Shown here piece by piece: positions 36,411 to 45,005 of a stretch of DNA of 64,000 bases. Made by a program: the position numbers and the translations under genes. Origin of the DNA: Vibrio pomeroyi. GTDB taxonomy: Bacteria > Pseudomonadota > Gammaproteobacteria > Enterobacterales > Vibrionaceae. Position 1 is the stretch's first letter, and every line of letters begins with the position of its first letter. The stretch covers positions 992,001 to 1,056,000 of the forward strand of contig CP090854.1 of the NCBI GenBank assembly GCA_041879425.1. The letters run 5' to 3'. Under the pieces are notes generated by a model that did no database searches, was not told the DNA's origin, and worked only from the letters and a program-made list of their open reading frames with translations.

Positions 36411-38276
36411 ATGATGGATCGATTACGCGAAGGCGTGAATAGCATCGCGGTAAAAATTATCCTTGGGTTGATTATCCTGTCATTCGTATTCGCAGGTGTG
36501 GGCAGCTACATCACCGGTGGCGGTAACAACGCAGCAGCTAAAGTTGGCAACACAGAAATTGCTCGTGGTGAGTTCGAACAGGCTTACCAAAACGAACGTA
36601 ATCGCATGCAGTCTCAACTTGGCGATTACTTCGCTCAAATGCTTGCAGACCCTGCATACGTAGAGTCTTTCCGTAAATCAGTACTTGATCGCATGATCAA
36701 CGATGTACTGCTTGAGCAGCAAGCTGAGTCTTTAGGCCTACGAATCAGTGATTCTCAAATCCGTACCATGATTCTAGAAATGCCTCAGTTCCAAACAGCT
36801 GGTCAATTCGACCAAGAAGTTTACCAATCGGCACTACGTCGTGCAGGTTTTAGCGCAGAGAGCTTCGCTGAATACATGCGTCGTGACCTAATGCGCAACC
36901 AGCTTGTGACTGCACTTCAAGGCAGTGAATTCGTTCTTCAAGGCGAAATCGATACTCAGAGCAAGCTTATCGCACAAACTCGTGACATTCGCACGGTGAC
37001 ACTGTCTGTTGCTGACCTAGCAAAAGGCATCGAGTTAACTGACGAGCAAATCGAACAGTACTACCAAGAGAACCCTGCAGCTTACACTCGCCCAGAGCAA
37101 GCGAAGGTATCTTACATTGAGCTTTCTGCTGAAGCGCTTAAGTCTCAGCTTGAAGTAAGCGATGAAGAAGCACAGAAATACTACCAAGAGCACCTAGACA
37201 AATACTCAACTGAAGAGCAACGTAAAGTTAGCCACATCCTAGTTCAAGGCGATGACGAAGCGAAAGCTCAGTCAATCCTAGACGAGCTAAATGCAGGCGC
37301 TGATTTTGCTACGCTAGCGGAAGAGAAATCTGACGACTTCGGTAGTGCAGACGTTGGCGGTGACCTAGGTTGGATTGAGCGCGATGTGATGGACCCAGCA
37401 TTCGAAGACGCGGCTTTCGCTCTTGAGAATATTGGTGACACGACTGGCCTAGTTAAATCTGATTTCGGCTACCACATCATCAAGCTAGACGAACTAAAAG
37501 CGTCTCAAGCTCAGCCTTACACTGAAGTAGCGGCAGAGATTAAGCAAGAGCTTCTAGACCAGCACGCTGTAGACCAGTTCTACGAGCAACAAACTGAGCT
37601 AGAAAAAGTCGCGTTTGAATTCCCAGATTCTCTAGATGATTCTGCAGAAGCTATCAATGCGAAGATCACAACAACAGATTTCATCTCTCAAATTGACGCT
37701 CCAGAAGTTCTGATGACGCCTGCAGTTATGCAAGCTATCTTGAGCCCTGAAGTGAAAGAAGACGGTCTAAACTCTGAAGTCATCGAAGTGGCTCCTGAGC
37801 ACGTGATTGTTGTTCGTGTAGAAGAGACTCGCGACGAGACAGTTCTTCCTCTTGAAGAAGTTAAAGATCAAGTTGTGGCTGCACTATCTGCTGTAAAAGC
37901 AGAAGAGCAAGCTGTTGAGCTAGGTGTTTCTCTAGTTAACGACCTTAAAGCTGGTAACGAAGCAGTGCTAGCGGACAACAACCTTGAGTTCACAGAGCTT
38001 GAAACGATTGACCGTAACTCTCCATTAGCAGCATCTGTATTCGCTCTAGCGAAACCAGAAGCAGGCCAAGCTGTGTTCGGTCAATCTAAAGACCAAGACG
38101 GTAACATCGTTGTTGTTGAGCTTTCTAAAGTAACGGCTGAAATTAACCCAGCTTACAGCACTCAAATTGGTGCACAATTGGAGCGAGTTGGCAACCAACA
38201 AGATCTGACTAACGTACTAAACGTACTTCGTAAAAACGCAGACGTTGAATATTATGTAGTGGGTCAAGGTCAGTAA
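36411..38276 (+). CDS. ppiD: Periplasmic membrane-anchored chaperone PpiD
   Basis: PpiD (621 aa) sits at the SecYEG exit in the inner membrane and helps periplasmic and outer-membrane proteins fold. An N-terminal membrane helix (~14-34) anchors a SurA-like chaperone region. The parvulin domain (~262-360) shows RKVSHILVQG, GGDLGWIERDVMDPAFEDAAF and FGYHIIKLDE. A C-terminal domain follows. The start is a double ATG (36411/36414) with GGAGAG upstream. It lies between hupB and comEA, the standard Vibrio order, and a strong terminator follows. Confidence 0.95.
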   Translation: MMDRLREGVNSIAVKIILGLIILSFVFAGVGSYITGGGNNAAAKVGNTEIARGEFEQAYQNERNRMQSQLGDYFAQMLADPAYVESFRKSVLDRMINDVLLEQQAESLGLRISDSQIRTMILEMPQFQTAGQFDQEVYQSALRRAGFSAESFAEYMRRDLMRNQLVTALQGSEFVLQGEIDTQSKLIAQTRDIRTVTLSVADLAKGIELTDEQIEQYYQENPAAYTRPEQAKVSYIELSAEALKSQLEVSDEEAQKYYQEHLDKYSTEEQRKVSHILVQGDDEAKAQSILDELNAGADFATLAEEKSDDFGSADVGGDLGWIERDVMDPAFEDAAFALENIGDTTGLVKSDFGYHIIKLDELKASQAQPYTEVAAEIKQELLDQHAVDQFYEQQTELEKVAFEFPDSLDDSAEAINAKITTTDFISQIDAPEVLMTPAVMQAILSPEVKEDGLNSEVIEVAPEHVIVVRVEETRDETVLPLEEVKDQVVAALSAVKAEEQAVELGVSLVNDLKAGNEAVLADNNLEFTELETIDRNSPLAASVFALAKPEAGQAVFGQSKDQDGNIVVVELSKVTAEINPAYSTQIGAQLERVGNQQDLTNVLNVLRKNADVEYYVVGQGQ

Positions 38277-38437
38277 GCTCAGGTTAGCTTGAGTTAGCTT
38301 AGCTCGGCAGTTAAGCCTGTTTGGTGACTGACTACCGAGAGTCAACATGCGATGGTTGTTGTTTTTGCAAATTTTTTTTATTCGATAAATCAGATTTGTG
38401 AGCTAACAAACGAACTGATGAAAACAAGATGTATAAC

Positions 38438-38472
38438 AAAGCGGGTCACTTAGGTGGCCCGCTTTATTTTTG
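38438..38472 (+). terminator. Terminator after ppiD
   Basis: AAGCGGGTCAC and GTGGCCCGCTT form an 11-bp stem with a TTAG loop, followed by TATTTTTG, about 165 bp after the ppiD stop. Confidence 0.85.
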
Positions 38473-38539
38473 TCTGGTGATTGTGTTATCTAGCGCGGCA
38501 AATGCATAAGTTACCTTTTTTGAACAAAGGAACCGATTT

Positions 38540-38839
38540 ATGCGCACGATATACTCAACATTACTTCTTTCATTTCTGATGCTTTTAAGCCCTGCCGTGT
38601 TTGCAGATAGCCCAACCAAGGCTGAGCTTTACGATGGCATTGAGATCACGGTAAACATCAATACAGCGACAGCAGAAGAGCTATCAGCACTATTGGTGGG
38701 TGTGGGTGACAAGAAAGCGAAAGAGATCGTCGATTACAGAGAGAAGAACGGAGAATTCTCATCCGCAGACAGCTTGGTTAACGTGAAAGGGATAGGTGAG
38801 GCTACGGTTGAGAAGAACCGTGAAAGAATTCAGCTTTGA
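38540..38839 (+). CDS. comEA: Periplasmic competence DNA receptor ComEA
   Basis: This 99-aa protein binds incoming DNA in the periplasm and ratchets it inward during natural transformation. A signal peptide (~1-22, ending VFADS) precedes a helix-hairpin-helix pair, with INTATAEELSALL and VGDKKAKEIVDYREKNGEF, then VKGIGEATVEKNRERI. It is shorter than Gram-positive ComEA because it has only the DNA-binding module, as in Vibrio cholerae. It follows ppiD, as there. The 3' end overlaps the convergent rhombosortase gene by 10 bp. Family knowledge suggests TfoX/QstR control; I did not identify their site. Confidence 0.93.
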   Translation: MRTIYSTLLLSFLMLLSPAVFADSPTKAELYDGIEITVNINTATAEELSALLVGVGDKKAKEIVDYREKNGEFSSADSLVNVKGIGEATVEKNRERIQL

Positions 38840-39378
38840 TCGGTTTTCTTATTCATTACAAATGAAGCGATAGCCATGAAGCCTCCAGCCAGTGCTCCTG
38901 CTAGGTGGGCTTCAATCGCAACGCGAGCATTGATCAGTTCGCCAGTCGTACTAGAAGGGCCGACAAACTGCTCCCACGCTATCTTAGCCATTAATCCTGA
39001 TACTAACAGCCAACTCGATTTTCTGCCGTTTAACGCCTCTCTGAGTGCGAATAAACCAAACAGCCCATGTAAAGTCCCCGACAAACCCACATAAATTTGA
39101 ATGCTCGACAGCAACAGCGCTAATCCCGTGACTAAACTAATCACAAGCAAAGCAACAACAAGCTGTTTTTTGCTCGGTTGAAACAGATAGCTGATGATCC
39201 ACAAGCCTGCTACATTCATCACAAGGTGCGAGTAGTTGGTATGTGAAAAGTTTCCTGTTAGGATTCGCCACCATTGCCCGTCGGCAATCGCACTGTTATC
39301 CCAAACTACCCAAGCCTGCACAGGCTCTAGTTGGAATAAGACGCATAAAAGTGAAGTGAAAATTAAAACAGGGTACAC
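38830..39378 (-). CDS. rrtA: Rhombosortase (rhomboid-type intramembrane protease)
   Basis: This ~182-aa rhomboid-family serine protease is of the rhombosortase type that cleaves GlyGly-CTERM tails from type II-secreted proteins in Vibrio. Six or so membrane helices are visible. The catalytic Ser lies in YVGLSGTLHGLFG and the catalytic His in AIEAHLAGALAGG; the early HTNYSHLVMNVAGLW is also conserved. The start is uncertain: GTG at 39378 has GGA six bases upstream, while a TTG at 39408 would extend the frame into the divergent DTW gene. Its tail overlaps the comEA tail by 10 bp on the opposite strand. Confidence 0.88.
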   Translation of the reverse strand: MYPVLIFTSLLCVLFQLEPVQAWVVWDNSAIADGQWWRILTGNFSHTNYSHLVMNVAGLWIISYLFQPSKKQLVVALLVISLVTGLALLLSSIQIYVGLSGTLHGLFGLFALREALNGRKSSWLLVSGLMAKIAWEQFVGPSSTTGELINARVAIEAHLAGALAGGFMAIASFVMNKKTDQS

Positions 39379-39387
39379 ATTAAATCC

Positions 39388-39987
39388 ATGTCTCGTTATT
39401 GCCGCCAATGCAGCAAGGCTTTGAAAGCTTGTATTTGTCAGTGGGTTACGCCACTAGAATCGAATGTTGAGCTTATCATTCTTCAGCACCCATCAGAAGA
39501 GCATCGCCCGATGGGAACCGCACGTATTCTCTCGTTATCTCTAAAAAACAGCGTGACGCTTGTTGGGGAAGACTTTTCAGATAATACAAAACTGAACGAA
39601 CTGCTGGCCGATGAAGATTACCAACACGTGATTTTGTACCCAAGTGAGCACTCTGTGTCTGTTGAGTCTGCAACACGCCCAAGCAAAAAAATGCGTGTGA
39701 TTTTATTGGATGGTACGTGGAAGAAGGCATTCAAGATATGGCAGGTGTCGAGTAACTTGCACGAGCTGGAAACCGTTCACCTACCCAAAGATCTTAAAGG
39801 TAACTATCGTATTCGTAAGGCACCGAGTGAAAACAGCTTGTCGACGGTAGAGGCTGGGTACCACTTGCTGAGTTTGTTAGAGAGCGAGCGAGATTTCAGT
39901 CCGCTGCTAACGGCATTTGACCAAATGATTCAATTTCAAATCAATCAAATGCCGCCCGGTGTATTTGAGAAAAACTACCTAGATTAA
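39388..39987 (+). CDS. DTW-domain protein, probable tRNA-uridine aminocarboxypropyltransferase
   Basis: This 199-aa protein has the DTW fold that transfers the 3-amino-3-carboxypropyl group from SAM to a tRNA uridine (acp3U), as shown for TapT (YfiP). N-terminal zinc-type cysteines CRQC and CICQ (residues ~5-17) are followed by HPSEEHRPMGTAR and the name motif in ILLDGTWKKAFK (~107-118; D-G-T-W). SENSLSTVEA is also typical. It starts at ATG 39388, divergent from the rhombosortase with almost no space between, so the promoters must overlap coding sequence. Whether it is the TapT orthologue or a related short paralogue is not certain. Confidence 0.85.
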   Translation: MSRYCRQCSKALKACICQWVTPLESNVELIILQHPSEEHRPMGTARILSLSLKNSVTLVGEDFSDNTKLNELLADEDYQHVILYPSEHSVSVESATRPSKKMRVILLDGTWKKAFKIWQVSSNLHELETVHLPKDLKGNYRIRKAPSENSLSTVEAGYHLLSLLESERDFSPLLTAFDQMIQFQINQMPPGVFEKNYLD

Positions 39988-40013
39988 ACTGCTTTAGTCG
40001 AATGAATCAGTAA

Positions 40014-41357
40014 CTAAAACTCGGTATGTGCTGAGAACAGTTGCTGATGCATTTTCTGCGCAAGATCATCGGTCATCGATGAGATGTAATCGGCGATAAC
40101 GCGCATCTTTCTCGATTCACCGTCATGCAGTAGCCACTGCTTTTTGATCGGTAGTGGCAACAAACGTTCAGGATCGGCGCTGAATGCTTCAAACATATCC
40201 ATGATGATCTGCTGACCTTTGTATTCGATCACCTGAACCTGTGGTACCTGAATCACGAACTCGCTGACAAAGTGTTTCAGCTTATCAAGCGTGGCGTCCA
40301 TGCTTGGTTCAAGCACGGCATTGTAGGCAAGCAGCACATTCTCAAAATCTTCATCCACTCGCTTAATCGAGATGCTGGTCAGCAGCGCATTAACTATTCC
40401 GCCAATGGCGTCTTTACGGCGGTATTGCTCTCCAGAAAACAGCATTTCGGTAATTGAATCTAGGTGCTCGCAAATCCAAGGATCAGCCATCTCTTTCAGT
40501 TGAGGATAAGCCGATTCAACCCATTGCGCTTTGGTCACTGAACCAAGCACAATCGCATCTTCTAAATCGTGCACGCCATAAGCGATGTCATCAGCCAGCT
40601 CCATGATCGAACAGTCGAGTGACTTGTACTTGGTTTTATTGTGCTCAAGAGGTTCGGTATGTGATTTTCTTTTCTGTTTGAGAAGCTGTTGGTCGTTAGC
40701 TGAGAGTGGCTCAAGCACCCAATTGAACAGCTCTTCGTCATGATCGTAGATGCCTTTTGCTGGCATCCAATCTTTTGCTCTTAACTGGCGTTGATGCTTT
40801 ACGGGTTCAGACTGTAATCTCGCTTGGACTTGGCTGAGCAAAGAAGGGTATTTAATTAGCCCGAGTAGCGTGCGTCGAGACAGGTTCATCCCGTGATGTT
40901 CAGTGTAAGGCTCTAGCTGAGTGACAATACGAAATGTTTGGGCATTGCCTTCAAAGCCGCCGTGATCGCGCATCATGTAGTTGAGTGCGACTTCGCCGCC
41001 ATGCCCATAGGGCGGGTGACCAATATCGTGCGCCAAACACAAAGAATCAATCAAACTGTCTGAGGGTAACAGGTCTCGAAACTCGGGCTGCTTTTTCTTA
41101 AGCTGAGCGACAATACCGGTGCCAAGCTGCGCTGCTTCAAGTGAGTGGGTGAGGCGTGTACGGTGAAAGTCGTTCACTGTGGTGCCATGAATCTGGGTTT
41201 TAGCTTGTAGGCGACGGAAAGCAGCAGAGTGAAGCACGCGCGCACGATCTCGTTGGTACGGGCTGCGGTGATCGTCACGTCTTATTTTATGTTCATCGTC
41301 ATTTCGATGTTGCCATTCTTGTTCGAGTACAAAGGGTGGTTCGAGTAGAGAATTCAA
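40014..41357 (-). CDS. dGTPase-like HD-domain deoxynucleotide triphosphohydrolase
   Basis: This ~447-aa HD-superfamily hydrolase belongs to the dGTPase (Dgt) family, which releases triphosphate from dNTPs. Metal ligands are visible in RTRLTHSLEAAQLG, LAHDIGHPPYGHGGE (HD pair ~110) and the later MELADDIAYGVHDLEDA. There is no ATG near the start. TTG at 41357 (NSLLEPPFVLEQEW) has AGGTG five bases upstream and is preferred over TTG 41372. It lies beside yfbR, another HD nucleotidase, so the pair may trim nucleotide pools. Some family members limit phage by emptying dNTP pools; nothing here shows that role. Confidence 0.88.
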   Translation of the reverse strand: MNSLLEPPFVLEQEWQHRNDDEHKIRRDDHRSPYQRDRARVLHSAAFRRLQAKTQIHGTTVNDFHRTRLTHSLEAAQLGTGIVAQLKKKQPEFRDLLPSDSLIDSLCLAHDIGHPPYGHGGEVALNYMMRDHGGFEGNAQTFRIVTQLEPYTEHHGMNLSRRTLLGLIKYPSLLSQVQARLQSEPVKHQRQLRAKDWMPAKGIYDHDEELFNWVLEPLSANDQQLLKQKRKSHTEPLEHNKTKYKSLDCSIMELADDIAYGVHDLEDAIVLGSVTKAQWVESAYPQLKEMADPWICEHLDSITEMLFSGEQYRRKDAIGGIVNALLTSISIKRVDEDFENVLLAYNAVLEPSMDATLDKLKHFVSEFVIQVPQVQVIEYKGQQIIMDMFEAFSADPERLLPLPIKKQWLLHDGESRKMRVIADYISSMTDDLAQKMHQQLFSAHTEF

Positions 41358-41412
41358 AATAGCACCTATCAAATTGATTTTATTTAGCTAATTAAAAACA
41401 ACTTATACCCAG

Positions 41413-41997
41413 CTAGCTTATCTCGTCTAGTGATAATTCAAAGCTCGGCGCAAATGTGGTGAGAAAATAGTCCATTTCTGGGCTTTTACGCTGTTCGAGA
41501 GTCTCTTCCAGTCGGCGCTTGGCTTGCTCGTACTCATGGTTGCCCGCACTGAGCTCCTCCAAACACTTGAGGTAAGCACAGATAGTATCGGCTTGTTTTA
41601 CGATGCTTTGTTCTTCTTTACTTGCTGTTCCTGAAATTAAGAAGGGGGCGAAGTCGTCTTGAAACTCTTCTGGCAGCATCGAAAGTAGTCTTTGCTCTGC
41701 TGCTGCCTCTATCTTTTTATACTCTTGGGCGATGTCTGGGTTGTAGTATTTAACCGGCGTTGGCAGATCGCCAGTAAGCACCTCACTGGTGTCATGGTAC
41801 ATACCGAGCAGAGCAATGTGTTCTGGGTTGAGTTTGCCATCAAACTTCTTGTTTTTGATAAGCGCCAAGGCGTGGGCAACGAAAGCAACTTGTAGGCTGT
41901 GTTCTGAAATGTTCTCGCTTGAGACTGAGCGCATCAAAGGCCAGCGCTGGATAAGCTTCATGCGTGCGAGATGGGCGAAGAAATGGCTCTGTTTCAT
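41413..41997 (-). CDS. yfbR: 5'-deoxynucleotidase YfbR
   Basis: This 194-aa HD-domain enzyme dephosphorylates deoxynucleoside 5'-monophosphates. The motifs [33 protein letters not shown] (HD ~68-69) and [17 protein letters not shown] are those of E. coli YfbR (199 aa). The frame is open to 42069, but ATG 41997 ([12 protein letters not shown]) has AGGA five bases upstream and gives the canonical length. It follows alaA on the minus strand, with a terminator between; the yfbQ-yfbR neighbourhood is as in E. coli. Confidence 0.94.
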   Translation of the reverse strand: MKQSHFFAHLARMKLIQRWPLMRSVSSENISEHSLQVAFVAHALALIKNKKFDGKLNPEHIALLGMYHDTSEVLTGDLPTPVKYYNPDIAQEYKKIEAAAEQRLLSMLPEEFQDDFAPFLISGTASKEEQSIVKQADTICAYLKCLEELSAGNHEYEQAKRRLEETLEQRKSPEMDYFLTTFAPSFELSLDEIS

Positions 41998-42067
41998 AAG
42001 TGTCCTATCTAGAGAGTGCTCCACTCGTACCTTGTGTTTGCCACAAACTGCACGAGACAGCGGATAC

Positions 42068-42096
42068 AAAAAAGGCTCCTAAACAGGAGCCTTTTA
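42068..42096 (-). terminator. Terminator between alaA and yfbR
   Basis: AAAGGCTCCT and AGGAGCCTTT form a perfect 10-bp stem with an AAAC loop. On the minus strand it ends in six T residues, 70 bp after the alaA stop. Confidence 0.85.
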
Positions 42097-42165
42097 AGCA
42101 TAGAAGTGATTGAATACAAGTTAAAGTCTTTTAAAACAGCAAATTGTAGCCACCTCTCGTAATGT

Positions 42166-43401
42166 TTATTTAGCGTCGACGAGATCGTCTTGGCTGTAAG
42201 TTTGCAAGAAGCGCTCTAGGCGACCAATTGCCACTTCAAGGTCTTCAATATGTGGCAAAGTCACAATACGGAAGTGGTCCGGCTTAGGCCAGTTGAAGCC
42301 AGTACCTTGAACCAATAAAACTTTCTCTTGTTTCAGGAAGTCGAGTACGAATTTCTGATCGTCTTTGATGTTGTACATCTTGGTATCGATCTTAGGGAAC
42401 AGGTACATCGCGCCTTTTGGTTTCACACAAGAAACGCCAGGGATCTTGTTAATCAGCTCCCACGCACGGTCGCGTTGCTCAAGCAGCCTACCACCAGGAA
42501 GAATCAACTCATTGATACTTTGATAGCCACCTAATGCCGTTTGAATGGCGTGCTGCATTGGTACGTTGGCACACAAACGCATCGAGGCCAGCATCTCTAG
42601 TCCTTCGACATAACCTTTTGCTAGGTGTTTAGGACCAGTTAAGAACATCCAGCCACCACGGAAACCACATACACGGTAAGCCTTAGACAGACCGTTAAAC
42701 GTGACCATTAATACGTCTTCAGCTAGCGTTGCGACTGACGTGTGTACTGCACCGTCGTAAAGTACTTTGTCGTAGATTTCGTCAGCGAAGATAATTAGGC
42801 CGTGTTCACGGGCAATCTCGACAACTTGCAGTAGGAAATCACGGCTGTAAACCGCACCTGTTGGGTTGTTCGGGTTGATAAGAACGATGCCGCGAGTCTT
42901 TGGAGAGATCTTCGCGCGCATGTCATCAAGGTCTGGATACCAATCGGCATCTTCATCACACATGTAGTGAACCGGAGTACCGCCAGAAAGTGCCACTGAT
43001 GCTGTCCATAGTGGGTAGTCTGGAGCGGGAACTAAGATTTCATCACCATTATCCAGTAGCGCCTGCATAGACATAACGATAAGCTCAGACGCACCGTTAC
43101 CGATGTAAACGTCTTCTACGTCAAGGTTACGTAGGCCTTTTTTCTGGTAGTGTTGAACAACCGCTTTACGGGCTGAGTAGATGCCTTTTGAGTCGCAGTA
43201 ACCTTGAGATGTCGGTAGGTTACGGATTACGTCAACTAGGATTTCATCAGGGGCGTCAAAACCAAATGGGGCGGGGTTACCAATATTAAGCTTTAGTATT
43301 TTATGCCCTTCTTCTTCCATGCGCTTAGCATGTTTGAGTACAGGCCCCCTGATTTCGTAGCATACGCTGTTGAGTTTTGACGACATCCCGATATTTTGCA
43401 T
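42166..43401 (-). CDS. alaA: Alanine-synthesizing aminotransferase AlaA
   Basis: AlaA (YfbQ, 411 aa) is a PLP-dependent class I aminotransferase that makes alanine from pyruvate with glutamate as donor. Visible signatures are LNIGNPAPFGF at the N-terminus, NPNNPTGAVYS (~177), DEIYDKVLYD with the PLP-ring Asp (~207) and the Schiff-base Lys in FNGLSKAYRVCGFRGGW (~240). Length and sequence match the E. coli protein (405 aa). The ATG has AGGAAA upstream. It is transcribed away from the menaquinone operon, across a 281-bp AT-rich gap that must hold both promoters. Confidence 0.95.
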   Translation of the reverse strand: MQNIGMSSKLNSVCYEIRGPVLKHAKRMEEEGHKILKLNIGNPAPFGFDAPDEILVDVIRNLPTSQGYCDSKGIYSARKAVVQHYQKKGLRNLDVEDVYIGNGASELIVMSMQALLDNGDEILVPAPDYPLWTASVALSGGTPVHYMCDEDADWYPDLDDMRAKISPKTRGIVLINPNNPTGAVYSRDFLLQVVEIAREHGLIIFADEIYDKVLYDGAVHTSVATLAEDVLMVTFNGLSKAYRVCGFRGGWMFLTGPKHLAKGYVEGLEMLASMRLCANVPMQHAIQTALGGYQSINELILPGGRLLEQRDRAWELINKIPGVSCVKPKGAMYLFPKIDTKMYNIKDDQKFVLDFLKQEKVLLVQGTGFNWPKPDHFRIVTLPHIEDLEVAIGRLERFLQTYSQDDLVDAK

Positions 43402-43682
43402 TGCCGATTTCCTGAAATTAATTTAAATACTTTATTAAAGTACCGCAAAATGGCGTTTGATAGAATAAAAATCTGATGAATGTCGCATTTCAGTGTCACG
43501 TTTGGTCTTTTTGTTGTCACGGTTTTCTAAATTTTAATTAATCGCTTTCTTGGTTATTGGCTAAAATGAATAAAGGGGTAGGATCGCTTAAAATCACAGG
43601 AATGTTGAAAAGATACAGTACATTCTTGATCTAAGTGGGTGCTCTCCTTAAAGTATCAAACTAATATAATAATAATTTAGAT

Positions 43683-45005
43683 GTGAACGAGGTCGATTTG
43701 TCACATTTCCAGCAAACTATCTCCGCTTTGATTGAGCGAGTACAAAATGCCCAAGCAAGCGAAGTTCGTTGTGTTGAAGTTCTAACGCAAAAACCATCGT
43801 TTGCATTTATTGAATGGCTTCATGCTCAACCGCTCTTTCCTAAGTTCTACTGGCAGTCGCGTGACACTCGTGAAGAGGTTGTTGCGCTCGGGCAGTTACA
43901 TACATTTTCAGATCCAGCACCCGCGTATGCGATTTTAGGTGAAGACCAACGCATCTGGGGTGGTCGTTCATTTGACGGGCACACCGCAAAGAATCGCCGC
44001 TGCATGGAATCGTTTTTCTTCCTTCCTCAGGTCGAATTGATCCGTTTTGACAACACTTGGTCGCTGGCCGTTAACTTGTCTCCTGATCGCGTTGCTTCTA
44101 TTAACGCCTTAAATAAGCTTTCTGTTGAAGCGGCGATATTGGCGCCGTTATCTGCTCATATCGAAGAGATTAACCACGCTCCAGAAAGAGAACAATGGGG
44201 CAGCTTGGTAGATAAAGTTCTGAAAGGCATTAGCGATGAAGAGTACAAGAAGGTCGTTTTAGCGCGTAAAACCACGCTTCAGCTAGATGCGCCTATTTGT
44301 GCGGCTCAACTCCTTAAGGCTAGCTATCTACAAAACCACCACAGCTTTCACTTTATGTTGGTGTTGGATTCTAAACACAGCTTTATTGGTTCGACGCCAG
44401 AGCGCTTATATAGCCGTCATGGCACTGAGCTTGATACCGAAGCGCTCGCTGGAACCATTGGTCGCGGAGAAAACGCGACTGAAGACATGGAGCTAGCGAA
44501 CTGGCTTTCACAAGACACCAAAAACCTCAATGAGAACCAGTATGTGGTTGATGACATCATTGAGCGTCTCACTCCCCATTCACAATCGGTACACGTAGAG
44601 AAAGAAGCGCGTCTGGTGCGTCTGCGTAAGGTGCAGCATCTTAAACGTAATATTCACGCACAGCTTAATAATGGTGTTAACGGCGTCCAGTTGCTTGCTG
44701 CATTACAACCAACTGCGGCTGTCGCAGGCTTACCACGTAAAGAAGCAATGGACTTCATTCTGGAACACGAACCGTTTGCGAGAGGGTGGTATGCAGGTTC
44801 AGTAGGATATATTAGCCATCAACGTGCGGAGTTCTGTGTGGCAATTCGAAGTGCATTGGTTGTAAACGATCAAGTACAACTGTTTGCGGGCGCGGGGATC
44901 GTGCCAGGATCGGTTGCCGAACATGAGTGGCAAGAGTTGAACAAGAAAATGTCGACTCTATTGAGCCTAATTTCAGATCACCCACCATTGGGTGTCGCAT
45001 CATGA
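43683..45005 (+). CDS. menF: Isochorismate synthase MenF
   Basis: MenF (440 aa) converts chorismate to isochorismate, the entry step of menaquinone synthesis. The chorismate-binding fold shows VVLARKTTL (~199), FIGSTPERLYSR, ALAGTIGRGE, HLKRNIHAQL and the C-terminal RAEFCVAIRSALV and LFAGAGIVPGSV. No ATG fits: GTG 43683 is the longest start, while TTG 43698 (SHFQQTISALIER) has GAGG five bases upstream and may be the true one. The stop overlaps the menD start as ATGA. First gene of menFDHBCE. Confidence 0.94.
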   Translation: MNEVDLSHFQQTISALIERVQNAQASEVRCVEVLTQKPSFAFIEWLHAQPLFPKFYWQSRDTREEVVALGQLHTFSDPAPAYAILGEDQRIWGGRSFDGHTAKNRRCMESFFFLPQVELIRFDNTWSLAVNLSPDRVASINALNKLSVEAAILAPLSAHIEEINHAPEREQWGSLVDKVLKGISDEEYKKVVLARKTTLQLDAPICAAQLLKASYLQNHHSFHFMLVLDSKHSFIGSTPERLYSRHGTELDTEALAGTIGRGENATEDMELANWLSQDTKNLNENQYVVDDIIERLTPHSQSVHVEKEARLVRLRKVQHLKRNIHAQLNNGVNGVQLLAALQPTAAVAGLPRKEAMDFILEHEPFARGWYAGSVGYISHQRAEFCVAIRSALVVNDQVQLFAGAGIVPGSVAEHEWQELNKKMSTLLSLISDHPPLGVAS

